A stretch of 64,000 bases of DNA from Glycomyces xiaoerkulensis (GTDB taxonomy: Bacteria; Actinomycetota; Actinomycetes; Mycobacteriales; Micromonosporaceae). The stretch covers positions 62,001-126,000 of the forward strand of contig NZ_PGGV01000029.1 of assembly GCF_002798405.1 (NCBI RefSeq), written 5' to 3'. Below the pieces are notes generated by a model, which worked only from the letters and a program-made list of their open reading frames with translations, did no database searches and was not told where the DNA came from. Shown here piece after piece: positions 24,922 to 33,510 of the stretch; the stretch's first letter is position 1, and each line of letters starts with the position of its first letter. The position numbers and the translations under genes were made by a program.

Positions 24922-25611
24922 TCAGAGCCTGCCGGTGTCCATGTGGGCCACCGCCTCGTCGAGGTCGTCGGTGACCAGGAGCTGGTCGACGTCGTCGGGG
25001 TGCACCTTCCCGTCGGCGACCATGGTGCCCCGCAGCCAGTCGATCAGGCCGCCCCAGTAGGCGGTGCCGATCAGGGCTATCGGGAAACTGCCGACCTTCT
25101 GGGACTGCACCAGGGTCAGCGACTCGAACAGTTCGTCCATGGTCCCGAAGCCGCCCGGGAGGGCGCAGAACCCGGTGGAGTACTTGAGGAACATGACCTT
25201 GCGCACGAAGTAGTAGTGGAAGTTCAGCTCCAGGTCCACGTACGGGTTCAGGCCCTGCTCGAACGGCAGCTCGACGCCGAGCCCGACCGAGGTCACCCCC
25301 GCGTCGGCCGCGCCCCGGTTGGCCGCCTCCATGGCTCCGGGCCCGCCGCCGGTGATGACCGAGTAGCCGGCCTCGCCGAGCTTGCCGCCCAGTTCGGCGC
25401 TCAGCTTGTACTCCTCGGAGTCGACCTCGGTGCGGGCCGAGCCGTAGACGCCGATGGCCGCGCCGAGGTCGGCCGCCTCCAGCGTTTCGAAGCCCTCGAC
25501 GAACTCGGCCTGGATCTTCATCACCCGCCAGGCCGCCTTCTGCTTCCACTCCTCGCGGTGGCGGAGGTCGAGCAGGTGCTCGTCCTCGGTGACGCGGCGC
25601 TGCTCGGTCAT
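24922..25611 (-). CDS. LOG-family protein (TIGR00730 Rossmann fold)
   Basis: A 229-residue protein of the LOG/YgdH-type family, phosphoribohydrolases that act on nucleoside 5'-monophosphates and in some cases make cytokinin-like bases. The signature motifs GGGPGAMEAANRGA and LPGGFGTMDEL are intact. It is annotated in old databases as lysine decarboxylase, which is wrong for this family. GGAGGAG precedes the ATG. It overlaps the dapE stop (ATGA), so the two are translationally coupled, as seen for neighbouring genes in mycobacteria. Confidence 0.9.
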   Translation of the reverse strand: MTEQRRVTEDEHLLDLRHREEWKQKAAWRVMKIQAEFVEGFETLEAADLGAAIGVYGSARTEVDSEEYKLSAELGGKLGEAGYSVITGGGPGAMEAANRGAADAGVTSVGLGVELPFEQGLNPYVDLELNFHYYFVRKVMFLKYSTGFCALPGGFGTMDELFESLTLVQSQKVGSFPIALIGTAYWGGLIDWLRGTMVADGKVHPDDVDQLLVTDDLDEAVAHMDTGRL

Positions 25612-26678
25612 GACTCCTCCACATACTCTCTCAGCGCTTCGGCGCATCGCTCGATGAGCGGCAGTTCGACGCGCTCGTCCTGCTTGTGGGCGAGGTTCGG
25701 GTCGCCGGGGCCGTAGTTGACCGCCGGGATGCCGAGCACGGCGAACCGCGCGACGTCGGTCCAGCCGAGCTTGGCCCGCACCTCGCCGCCGGCGGCGGCG
25801 ACGAACTCGGCCGCCTCCGGCCGGTCCAGGCCCGGCCGGCAGGACGGGGCCGAGTCGGTGAGCTCGACCTCGTAGCCGTCGAACACCTCCCGGACGTGGG
25901 CCTCGGCCGACCGCTCGTCGCGGTCGGGCGCGAACCGGTAGTTGACCTCGACCCAGCACTCGTCGGGGATGACGTTCCCCGCCACGCCCCCGCCTATGCG
26001 CACCGCGTTCAGGCCCTCCCGGTAGGCGCAGCCGTCGACCTCGACCTCGCGCGCCCGATAGGCGCCCAGCCGCTCCAGCACCGGGGCGATCTTGTGGACG
26101 GCGTTGTCGCCCTTCCACGACCGCGCGGAGTGCGCCCGCTTGCCGTGCGCGGTGACCTTCGCCCGCATCGTCCCCTGGCATCCGGCCTCGACCAGGCCGT
26201 GCGTCGGCTCCAGCAGGACGGCGAAGTCCGATTCGAGCCAGTCGGGGTGCGAGGCCGACAGCTTGTTGAGGCCGTTGCTGGCGGCGTCGATCTCCTCGCA
26301 CTCGTAGAACGCGAAGCTCAGGTCGAACCGGGGCCGCTCCAGGGTCGCGGCGATCCACAGCGCCAGCGCGGTGCCCGACTTCATGTCGGAGGTGCCCAGC
26401 CCCCACAGCACGTCGTCCTCCAGACGGGTGGGGAAGTTGCCGTTCACCGGGACCGTGTCCAGGTGGCCCGCGAGCATGACCCGCCGCCGCAGGCCGAGGT
26501 CGGTGCGGGCGACCAGGGTGTTGCCCTCGAGGTCGATGCGCAGGCCCGGCCGCTTCCGCAGCACCTCCTCGACCGCGTCGCAGATCGCGGCCTCGTCGCC
26601 CGAGACCGATTCGATGTCGCACAGCGCCCTGGTCAGCCGCACGGGGTCGGCGAGGACTGCCTCACTCAGTACCGTCAC
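25608..26678 (-). CDS. dapE: Succinyl-diaminopimelate desuccinylase
   Basis: Zinc enzyme of the succinylase branch of the lysine/meso-diaminopimelate pathway; it removes succinate from N-succinyl-LL-DAP. The 356-residue M20-family protein has H72 in AGHLDTVPVNG, D99 in GTSDMKSG, and the catalytic/metal E128-E129 in ECEEIDA. The dimerisation domain and GNVIPDECWVEVNYRFAPDR follow. The start is taken as GTG 26678, giving the usual length. It is divergent from dapD, the gene for the enzyme two steps earlier, and coupled by ATGA to the LOG gene. Confidence 0.93.
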   Translation of the reverse strand: MTVLSEAVLADPVRLTRALCDIESVSGDEAAICDAVEEVLRKRPGLRIDLEGNTLVARTDLGLRRRVMLAGHLDTVPVNGNFPTRLEDDVLWGLGTSDMKSGTALALWIAATLERPRFDLSFAFYECEEIDAASNGLNKLSASHPDWLESDFAVLLEPTHGLVEAGCQGTMRAKVTAHGKRAHSARSWKGDNAVHKIAPVLERLGAYRAREVEVDGCAYREGLNAVRIGGGVAGNVIPDECWVEVNYRFAPDRDERSAEAHVREVFDGYEVELTDSAPSCRPGLDRPEAAEFVAAAGGEVRAKLGWTDVARFAVLGIPAVNYGPGDPNLAHKQDERVELPLIERCAEALREYVEES

Positions 26679-26717
26679 AGTCGCAGACGATACTCCGGCC
26701 GCCGATAGGCTCTGAGG

Positions 26718-27647
26718 GTGAGCGAATTCCTGACTGACCCAGCATGGGGCGCCGGGGTGGCGACGATCGCCGCCGACGGGACCGTCCTGGACGTGTGGTT
26801 CACCGATCTCGGCCTGGGCGAGGCCCCGGCCGATCTGGCCGAGCCGAAGATCGACGCCGAGAATCCGACCGGCACCTCCTCCCGTGGCGTGGCGGTACGG
26901 ATCGGTTCGCTGGCCGAGGAGCCGGCCGACACCGCCGACGTCTACCTGCGCCTGCACCTGCTGTCGCACCGGTACGTGACCCCGCACACGATCAACCTGT
27001 CGGGCATCTTCGGGCTGCTCCCGAACAACACCTGGACGAACTTCGGCCCGGTCCAGGCCGCCGAGGTCGGCCCCGCGCGGCTGCGCCTGCGCGAGTCCGG
27101 GCGGGCCCTGCAGGTCAAGTCGATCGACAAGTTCCCGCCGATGGCCGACTACGTGAGTCCGGCGGGGGTCCGGATCGCCGACGCCTCCCGCGTGCGCCTG
27201 GGTGCACACCTGGCCGACGGCACCACGGTGATGCACGAGGGCTTCGTCAACTTCAACGCCGGGACGCTCGGCAACTCGATGGTCGAGGGCCGCATCTCGG
27301 CCGGCGTGGTGGTCGGCGACGGCTCCGACATCGGCGGCGGGGCCTCGATCATGGGAACGCTTTCAGGGGGTGGCAAGGAGGTCATCTCCATCGGTGGGCG
27401 CTGCCTGCTGGGCGCCAACGCCGGAATCGGGATTTCCTTGGGCGACAACTGCGTGGTGGCCGCCGGCTGCTACGTCACCGCCGGCTCCAAGGTGACCCTG
27501 CCGGACGGGAACGTCGTCAAGGCCGCGGTCCTGTCGGGCAAGGACAACCTCCAGTTCTGGAACAACTCCCAGACCGGCGTCCTGGAGGCCCGGCTGCGGG
27601 AGGGCTCTTGGGGCGAGCTCAACCAGGCCCTGCACAGCGGCCAGTAG
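26718..27647 (+). CDS. dapD: Tetrahydrodipicolinate N-succinyltransferase
   Basis: Succinylates tetrahydrodipicolinate in the lysine/DAP pathway, using succinyl-CoA. The 309-residue protein has an N-terminal domain typical of actinobacterial DapD and a left-handed beta-helix of hexapeptide repeats (about 145-275), including [21 protein letters not shown] and the acceptor-site [14 protein letters not shown]. The GTG start lies 6 bases after TAGGCT, so the message may be leaderless. It is divergent from dapE with 39 bases between the starts. A terminator hairpin follows. Confidence 0.95.
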   Translation: MSEFLTDPAWGAGVATIAADGTVLDVWFTDLGLGEAPADLAEPKIDAENPTGTSSRGVAVRIGSLAEEPADTADVYLRLHLLSHRYVTPHTINLSGIFGLLPNNTWTNFGPVQAAEVGPARLRLRESGRALQVKSIDKFPPMADYVSPAGVRIADASRVRLGAHLADGTTVMHEGFVNFNAGTLGNSMVEGRISAGVVVGDGSDIGGGASIMGTLSGGGKEVISIGGRCLLGANAGIGISLGDNCVVAAGCYVTAGSKVTLPDGNVVKAAVLSGKDNLQFWNNSQTGVLEARLREGSWGELNQALHSGQ

Positions 27648-27654
27648 CGGTGCG

Positions 27655-27682
27655 GGCCCGTCCGATCGGCATCGGGCGGGCC
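27655..27682 (+). terminator. Terminator of dapD
   Basis: A 12-bp stem (GGCCCGTCCGAT with ATCGGGCGGGCC, one G-T pair) with a 4-nt loop, followed by TT. It separates dapD from the cellulase gene. Confidence 0.6.
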
Positions 27683-27711
27683 TTGCCTTTATATAGAAGT
27701 TCGTCTATCTT
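27683..27711 (+). promoter_or_regulatory. Candidate promoter of the GH9 cellulase gene
   Basis: TTGCCT and TATCTT hexamers are separated by 17 bases, within an unusually AT-rich patch. The predicted transcript start near 27718 falls inside the operator-like sequence at 27717-27730. Confidence 0.6.
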
Positions 27712-27716
27712 GGGTG

Positions 27717-27730
27717 TGGGAGCGTTCCAA
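27717..27730 (+). promoter_or_regulatory. CebR-like operator upstream of GH9 cellulase
   Basis: TGGGAGCGTTCCAA matches 12 of 14 bases of the CebR operator TGGGAGCGCTCCCA known from Streptomyces and Thermobifida cellulase genes. It overlaps the predicted transcript start. The same GTGGGAGCGTT core stands before the GH5 cellulase gene at 60231. Confidence 0.65.
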
Positions 27731-27763
27731 CACAAGTCTCACCCCCACCCGAGAGGCAGAGCC

Positions 27764-30259
27764 ATGCGAAACGCCGCAACCCTCCGCCGCAGACGGACCC
27801 GCGGGGCCCTGGTGGCCCTCGGCGCCGCGGCCGCAGTAGCCGCCGGCGCCGTCGCACTCGTCCCGGCGCACGCCGACCACAACAACCCCGGACCCGAGAT
27901 CCGCGTCAACCAGTACGCCTACACCGCCGACGGCGCCAAGGGCGCCACCTACGTCAGCGACGACTCCAGCGGCCGGAGCTGGGAACTGCTCGACGCCTCC
28001 GGCAACGCCGTCGCCTCCGGCACCACCAGCGTCCACGGCCTCGACCAGGCCTCCGGCGACAGCGTCCACAACATCGACTTCTCCGACTACGACATCCCCG
28101 GCGCCGACTACCGGATCCAGATCGACGGCCGCCAGAGCCACCCGTTCGAGATCACCGGCGACCCCTGGGGCGACCTGCGCGACGACGCCCTCGCGTTCTT
28201 CTACCACCAGCGCAGCGGCATCGAGATCGAGGAGCAGTACGTCGGCGCCGAATACGCCCGGCCCGCCGGCCACGTCAACGTCGCCCCCAACCAGGGCGAC
28301 GACGGCGTCGGCTGCCTCGACGACGGCTGCGACTACACCCTCGACGTCGCCGGAGGCTGGTACGACGCCGGCGACCACGGCAAGTACGTCGTCAACGGCG
28401 GCATCTCCACCTGGCAGCTCCAGAACGCCTACGAGCGCACCCTGCACACCCCCGACGCCGACCCCGACGTCTTCGCCGACGGCACCCTGGCCGTCCCCGA
28501 ATCGTCCAACGGCGTCCCCGACCTGCTCGACGAGGCCCGCTGGCACCTCGAATTCATGATGAGCATGCAGGTCCCCGAAGGCGAGCAGCTCGCAGGCATG
28601 GCCCACCACAAGGTCCACGACATGGCCTGGACCGGCCACCCCATGCCGCCCCACGAGGACCCCGAGGTGCGGCGCCTCAGTCCGCCCAGCGTCACCGCCA
28701 CCCTCAACCTCGCCGCCGCCGCGGCCCAGGCCTCCCGGCTGTGGGAGGACCACGACCCGGCCTTCGCCGCCGAGACCCTCGAAGTCGCCCGCACCGCCTA
28801 CGACGCGGCGCAGGCCAACCCGGACCGCTACCCCGACCCCAACGACGGCACCGGCGGCGGCGCCTACTCCGACGACGACGCCAGTGACGAGTTCTACTGG
28901 GCCGCGGCCGAACTGTTCACCACCACCGGCGAATCCCGGTACCGCTCGGACCTGACCGCCTCGGAATGGTGGTTCGGCGAGGGCTTCACCGACCACGGCT
29001 TCGCCTGGCCCTCGACCTCGCCGCTGGCCGACCTGACGCTCGCGCTGGCCCCCAGCGGCCTGTCCGAGTCCGAACGGCAGGCCGTGCAGGACTCGGTCGT
29101 CGACGGCGCCGACGGCTACGTCGCCGCCGCGGGCGGCCAGGGCTACCCCGTCCCGTACGCGCCCGAGGACTGGGACTACGCCTGGGGCTCCAACAGCCAG
29201 GTCCTCAACAACGCCACCGTCATCGCCTACGCGCACGACCTCACCGGCGACCCGGCCTACCTGGACGCCGTGGCCGAGGCGATGGACTACCTCCTGGGCC
29301 GCAACGCCCTCGGCCAGTCCTATGTGACCGGCTACGGGGAGAAGGACGCCCACAACCAGCACCACCGGTTCTGGGCCAACCAGGCCGACTCCTCGTTCCC
29401 GAACCCGCCGCCCGGCACCCTGGCGGGCGGCCCGAACTCGTCCCTGCAGGACGAGACGGCCCAGGAGCACCTGTCCGGCTGCGCCGGCCCGAAGTGCTAC
29501 ATCGACGACATCGACTCGTGGTCGACCAACGAGGTCACCATCAACTGGAACGCGCCCCTGGCGTGGATCGCGGCCTTCCTGTCCGATCGGGCCGGCGACG
29601 ACGGCACCGAGCCGACCCCGAGCCCGACGCCGACCGAGCCGACGCCGACGGAGCCGACTCCGACCGATACCGAACCGGTCGGCGACCTGGCGCCGGTCGA
29701 CGACCTCTCGGCGGAGGTCGGCTTCGACTGGGTCGAACTCACCTGGGACACCCCGCCGTGGGACCGCCAGATCGAGATCTCCCGCGACGGAACGGCGATA
29801 GACGTCCTGCCGTCGGGCTCCACCTCCTTCAGCGAGACCGGCCTGGACTTCGACACCGAGTACACCTACTCCGTCAGCGCCGTTCCGGAGGAGAACGAGC
29901 ACGCCTTCAGCTCGACGGTGACGGTCACGACCACCTTCCCGCCGGACGAGGGCCCGTGCTCGGGCGACCTGGAGATCGTCAACGACTGGGGCTCGGGGTT
30001 CCAGGCCAACGTCACCGTCTCGAACGTCGGCGACCGCACCATCGACCAGTGGAGCCTCCGCTGGGACTGGAGCGGCGACACCGAGGTCACCTACCTGTGG
30101 AACGCCGAATGGAGCCAGTCCGGGACGACGGTGACCGCGAGCAACCTGAGCTGGAACGGCCGGCTCGAGCCCGGTCAGACGGCCGAGTTCGGCTTCGTCG
30201 GCTCCGGCACCGCCGAGGTCCCGGGTCTGGTGGGCCTGGGCTGCAGCATCACCCGATAG
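27764..30259 (+). CDS. Secreted GH9 cellulase with Ig-like, Fn3 and CBM2 domains
   Basis: An 831-residue endoglucanase-type enzyme for cellulose breakdown outside the cell. Signal peptide 1-37 (cut after VPAHA); CelD-like N-terminal Ig domain about 42-135 (IRVNQYAYTADG); GH9 catalytic domain about 140-605 with the nucleophile motif GWYDAGDHGKY and the acid residue in TNEVTINWNAPLAW. A PTPTEPTPTEP linker, a fibronectin type III domain (about 645-730) and a C-terminal CBM2 with VNDWGSGFQANVTVSN complete it. ATG 27764 follows GAGAGGCAG. Promoter and operator-like sites lie just upstream. Confidence 0.95.
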   Translation: MRNAATLRRRRTRGALVALGAAAAVAAGAVALVPAHADHNNPGPEIRVNQYAYTADGAKGATYVSDDSSGRSWELLDASGNAVASGTTSVHGLDQASGDSVHNIDFSDYDIPGADYRIQIDGRQSHPFEITGDPWGDLRDDALAFFYHQRSGIEIEEQYVGAEYARPAGHVNVAPNQGDDGVGCLDDGCDYTLDVAGGWYDAGDHGKYVVNGGISTWQLQNAYERTLHTPDADPDVFADGTLAVPESSNGVPDLLDEARWHLEFMMSMQVPEGEQLAGMAHHKVHDMAWTGHPMPPHEDPEVRRLSPPSVTATLNLAAAAAQASRLWEDHDPAFAAETLEVARTAYDAAQANPDRYPDPNDGTGGGAYSDDDASDEFYWAAAELFTTTGESRYRSDLTASEWWFGEGFTDHGFAWPSTSPLADLTLALAPSGLSESERQAVQDSVVDGADGYVAAAGGQGYPVPYAPEDWDYAWGSNSQVLNNATVIAYAHDLTGDPAYLDAVAEAMDYLLGRNALGQSYVTGYGEKDAHNQHHRFWANQADSSFPNPPPGTLAGGPNSSLQDETAQEHLSGCAGPKCYIDDIDSWSTNEVTINWNAPLAWIAAFLSDRAGDDGTEPTPSPTPTEPTPTEPTPTDTEPVGDLAPVDDLSAEVGFDWVELTWDTPPWDRQIEISRDGTAIDVLPSGSTSFSETGLDFDTEYTYSVSAVPEENEHAFSSTVTVTTTFPPDEGPCSGDLEIVNDWGSGFQANVTVSNVGDRTIDQWSLRWDWSGDTEVTYLWNAEWSQSGTTVTASNLSWNGRLEPGQTAEFGFVGSGTAEVPGLVGLGCSITR

Positions 30260-30278
30260 TCCGATCCGGATGACCGAT

Positions 30279-30315
30279 CCGCTGCCCCGGCCCCGCAACG
30301 GGGCCGGGGCAGCGG
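30279..30315. terminator. Terminator of the GH9 cellulase gene
   Basis: Perfect 17-bp stem (CCGCTGCCCCGGCCCCG and its complement) with loop CAA, 19 bases after the stop codon; no T-run. Confidence 0.7.
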
Positions 30316-30402
30316 ACCGGCCGCCTCGCCCTTCTCGCGAACGAGCCGGACTCCTCCCGGCGAACGATGCGACCCGCGGGTGGCTCGGATACCGTGGCCC
30401 GC

Positions 30403-30771
30403 ATGGTTAATATCGGAGAATTCGGCGCGACCAACACCCCGTCGGACGGCTTCACGGTCGTCACCACCGAGAACGTGCCCGGCCACGAGATCACCGAAGT
30501 GCACGGCGAGGCCTTCGGCATCACCGTGCGCGCCCGCAACATCGGCTCCGACATCGGATCCGGTCTCAAGTCCATCGCCGGGGGCGAGCTCAAGGGCCTC
30601 ACCAAGGCGCTCGTCGCCGCTCGCGAGCAGGCCGTGGCCCGCATGGCCGAGCAGGCCCAGGAGGTCGGCGCGAACGCGGTGGTGATGATGCGGTTCGACG
30701 TCTCCGACGCGCGGGGCATCGGCACCGAGGTCTGCGCCTACGGCACCGCGGTGACCGTCGTCAAGAAGTAG
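30403..30771 (+). CDS. YbjQ-family (UPF0145) protein
   Basis: A 122-residue member of the YbjQ/heavy-metal-binding family, thought to form pentamers; its role is unknown. Typical sequence features are TTENVPGHEITEVHGEAFG, RARNIGSDIGSGLKSIAGGEL and ANAVVMMRFDVSD. There is no ribosome binding site before ATG 30403, but TACCGT ends 7 bases upstream, so the transcript may be leaderless. Its last 11 bases overlap the 3' end of the convergent mrp gene. Confidence 0.85.
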   Translation: MVNIGEFGATNTPSDGFTVVTTENVPGHEITEVHGEAFGITVRARNIGSDIGSGLKSIAGGELKGLTKALVAAREQAVARMAEQAQEVGANAVVMMRFDVSDARGIGTEVCAYGTAVTVVKK

Positions 30772-31900
30772 GCGTCAGCCCCAACTGCTTGCCGGCCAGC
30801 GACACCTTCCGGACCGCCAACTGCTCGGCGACCTCGGTGATGGCCCTGGAGGCCGGCGCGTCCGGTTCGGACAGCACCAGCGGCATCCCGGCGTCGCTGC
30901 CCTCGCGCAGCCGCAGGTCGAGCGGCACCTGGCCCAGCAGCGGCACCTCGGCGCCGACGTCGCGGGTGAGCGCCTCGGCGACGATCTTGCCGCCGCCGGA
31001 GCCGAACGGCTCCACGTGCGAGCCGTCGGGGAGCTCCATCCAGGACATGTTCTCGACCACGCCGGCCAGCTTCTGGTGGGTCTGGGTGACGATCGCCCCC
31101 GCCCGCTCGGCCACCTCCGCGGCGGCCTGCTGCGGGGTGGTCACCACCACCAGCTCGGCCGACGGCAGGAGCTGCGCCACCGAGATCGCGATGTCCCCGG
31201 TCCCCGGCGGCAGGTCGAGCAGCAGCACGTCCAGATCGCCCCAGTAGACGTCGGCGAGGAACTGCTGCAGCGCGCGGTGCAGCATCGGGCCGCGCCAGAC
31301 CACCGCGGCGTTGCCGGGGGTGAACATCCCGATCGAGATGACCTTCATCCCGAACGCCTGCGGCGGCATGATCATGTCCTGGACCTGCGTCGGCGAGCCC
31401 TCGACCCCGAGCATCCGCGGCACCGAGTGCCCGTAGATGTCGGCGTCGGCCACGCCCACCGACAGGCCCTTGCGAGCCAGCGAGGCGGCCAGGTTGACCG
31501 TGATCGACGACTTGCCGACCCCGCCCTTGCCGGAGGCGACGGCGAACACCCGCGTGCGGGACTCGGGCAGGTTGAACGGGATGACCGGTTCCGAGGCCTG
31601 CCCCGGCCCGCGCAACTGCGTCTGCAGGTCGCGGCGCTGCTCCTCGGTCATGACGCCGAAGTCGACCTCCACCGATTCGACGCCCTCGACACTCCGGGCG
31701 GCCTCGCTCACGTCCCCCTGGAGCGTCTCGCGCAGCGGACAGGCAGCGATGGTGAGCAGGATTTTGACCGTCACGCGGCCGCCGTCGACCTCGATGGCGT
31801 CGACCATCCCCAGCTCGGTGATCGGTCGGTGGATCTCGGGGTCGTTGACGTGCGAGAGCGCCTCGCGGACGGCCTCGACCACAGCGTCGGTATCAGACAT
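30761..31900 (-). CDS. mrp: Mrp/ApbC/Nbp35-family P-loop iron-sulfur carrier
   Basis: ATPase that binds and transfers iron-sulfur clusters to apo-proteins. The 379-residue protein has an N-terminal MIP18/DUF59 domain (residues 5-85, with the Cys of TIAACPL) and a ParA/MinD-like domain with GKGGVGKSS (124-132), DADIYGHS and LDLPPGTGD. The C-terminal CPxC pair that holds the cluster in E. coli Mrp is missing: the matching stretch reads ENMSWMELPDGS. TACGAT 6 bases before the ATG suggests a leaderless message; it is divergent from the phzF-like gene. Confidence 0.92.
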   Translation of the reverse strand: MSDTDAVVEAVREALSHVNDPEIHRPITELGMVDAIEVDGGRVTVKILLTIAACPLRETLQGDVSEAARSVEGVESVEVDFGVMTEEQRRDLQTQLRGPGQASEPVIPFNLPESRTRVFAVASGKGGVGKSSITVNLAASLARKGLSVGVADADIYGHSVPRMLGVEGSPTQVQDMIMPPQAFGMKVISIGMFTPGNAAVVWRGPMLHRALQQFLADVYWGDLDVLLLDLPPGTGDIAISVAQLLPSAELVVVTTPQQAAAEVAERAGAIVTQTHQKLAGVVENMSWMELPDGSHVEPFGSGGGKIVAEALTRDVGAEVPLLGQVPLDLRLREGSDAGMPLVLSEPDAPASRAITEVAEQLAVRKVSLAGKQLGLTPTS

Positions 31901-31906
31901 ATCCCA

Positions 31907-31947
31907 ATCGTAGCCACCTGGACGCGCATCGCCATGCGGGCTAGGCT
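31907..31947. promoter_or_regulatory. Divergent leaderless promoters of mrp and phzF-like gene
   Basis: TACGAT (minus strand, 31907-31912) ends 6 bases before the mrp ATG. TAGGCT (plus strand, 31942-31947) ends 7 bases before the phzF-like ATG at 31955. Neither gene has a ribosome binding site, so both -10 boxes fit leaderless starts. Confidence 0.5.
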
Positions 31948-31954
31948 GCCGACC

Positions 31955-32800
31955 ATGCTGCCGTTCGAGATCGTCGACGTCTTCACCGACCGCGCCTTCG
32001 CCGGCAACCAGCTCGCCGTCGTCTACGACGGAGCAGAGCTCTCGACCCGGCAGATGCAGGCGGTGGCGAACGAGTTCGGTTTCTCCGAGACCTCGTTCGT
32101 CCTCCCGCCCACCACCGGCGAGGCCGACTACCGGGCCCGGATCTTCACCCCGGCGGAGGAGCTGCCGTTCGCCGGCCACCCCACCATCGGCTCGGCGGTC
32201 GCCGCGGTCGCCTCCGAGCGGGTCAGGCCCGATGGCGGCACCGTCGTCCAGGAGTGCGAAGCCGGGCTGATGACGATCGGCCTCGACGGCGCCACAGCGA
32301 AGCTCACCTCCACCGCGATCGCCGTGGGCGAACCGGTCCCGGTCGCGGTGGCCGCCCGCGCCTGCGGCCTCGACCCCTCGCGCGTGGTCGGCACCCCGCA
32401 GACGACCTCGGCCGGGCTGCCGCACAACTTCGTGCACCTCGAGGACGCCGACGTGACCGCCGCGACCAGCCACCTCGGCGAGCTCGAACTGGTCTACCCG
32501 TTCAGCTTCGACCGCGAGACCCGGGCCGTCCACGGCCGCCTGTTCCACAACAGCGTCGGCGAGGACCCGGCGACCGGGTCGGCGGCCATGGCACTCGGCG
32601 TCTACCTGGTCGAACACGGCCTGATCCGGGGCGAGGGCGCCCACGCCTACGAGATCGGCCAGGGCGCGGAGATGGGGCGCCCCTCCAAGCTGTCCGGCGA
32701 GGTCGTCGTCGAGCGCGGCAAGGCCGTCGCCGCCTCGGTCACCGGATCGGTCGCCCACGTCGCCAGGGGCGAGCTGCTCACCCTGCCCAGCGAGCGCTGA
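31955..32800 (+). CDS. PhzF-family epimerase/isomerase-like protein
   Basis: A 281-residue protein of the PhzF/YddE family with the diaminopimelate-epimerase fold. Visible motifs: IVDVFTDRAFAGNQLAVV at the N-terminus, the catalytic Glu in FGFSETSFVLPP, the first-domain PFAGHPTIGSA, and the signature EDPATGSAAMALGVYL. PhzF itself works in phenazine synthesis, but no phenazine genes are near, and most family members have unknown substrates. An in-frame ATG at 31934 is less likely because it precedes the -10 box. Confidence 0.88.
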   Translation: MLPFEIVDVFTDRAFAGNQLAVVYDGAELSTRQMQAVANEFGFSETSFVLPPTTGEADYRARIFTPAEELPFAGHPTIGSAVAAVASERVRPDGGTVVQECEAGLMTIGLDGATAKLTSTAIAVGEPVPVAVAARACGLDPSRVVGTPQTTSAGLPHNFVHLEDADVTAATSHLGELELVYPFSFDRETRAVHGRLFHNSVGEDPATGSAAMALGVYLVEHGLIRGEGAHAYEIGQGAEMGRPSKLSGEVVVERGKAVAASVTGSVAHVARGELLTLPSER

Positions 32801-33392
32801 ACGACTCGGCCGTGTAGCGCTCGGCCGCCAGGTCGTCCGGCCAGACGGCCCGCCGCAGGTCCGCGGCCCACAGCGCGCGCGGCCAGCCGCCCTTGCGCAG
32901 CAGCGCCGCCACGAACCGCTCCGGTTCGCGCAGCGCATGCCACACCGACGGCAGGAACGTCGCCCGCCGACGCTGGTCCCGGCCGCTGAGGGTGAGCCCG
33001 TCGGTGCCGGGCCGGAGCGCGTCGATCAGCCCGCCGAAGGAGTCGACCGCGAGCGCCCGCGAGGGAGACAGGACGGCGACGGTGACCGTCAGGTCCGGCA
33101 GCTCCTCGCTCGTCACCGCCGGCAGCCGGGGATCCCGGGTGGCCAGGCGGGCGTTGCGCACCACATCGACGCCCAAGGGGCGCGACGCGGCGAGGGCGCC
33201 GATGCAACCGCGCAGCCGGGAATCCCGTTCCAGGGTGACGAAGGTCGCGGCCGGTTCGGCCAGCCGCGGCCGCAGTTCCTCGGGGGCGGCGGCCGCGATC
33301 AGCTCCGAGGCCAGGGGAGGGCGGGGCGTGAAGCTCGACTCGACCGCGGCGCGCGCCAGCGCCGTCAGCACCCCGCCGAGATCGGACTCCAT
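32778..33392 (-). CDS. AMMECR1-domain protein
   Basis: A 204-residue AMMECR1-family protein (bacterial AmmeMemoRadiSam system protein A type). The hallmark LRGCIG lies at residues 60-65, followed by VVRNARLATRDPRLPAVT and LTVTVAVLSP. The biochemical role is unknown. The Memo and radical-SAM partners usually encoded beside it are absent here. The gene ends inside the 3' end of the convergent phzF-like gene (23-base overlap). Confidence 0.85.
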   Translation of the reverse strand: MESDLGGVLTALARAAVESSFTPRPPLASELIAAAAPEELRPRLAEPAATFVTLERDSRLRGCIGALAASRPLGVDVVRNARLATRDPRLPAVTSEELPDLTVTVAVLSPSRALAVDSFGGLIDALRPGTDGLTLSGRDQRRRATFLPSVWHALREPERFVAALLRKGGWPRALWAADLRRAVWPDDLAAERYTAESFSARWAG

Positions 33393-33510
33393 CAACTGAT
33401 GGTGCCACGGCGGCTGCCGATCACCGCATCCCGTCCCGAATGCGCCGGTTTCGCGCCGGAGCGGCCCGCCGGTGCTGTGTTCGGCCATCTGTGCATGAGA
33501 GACTGCCCCC

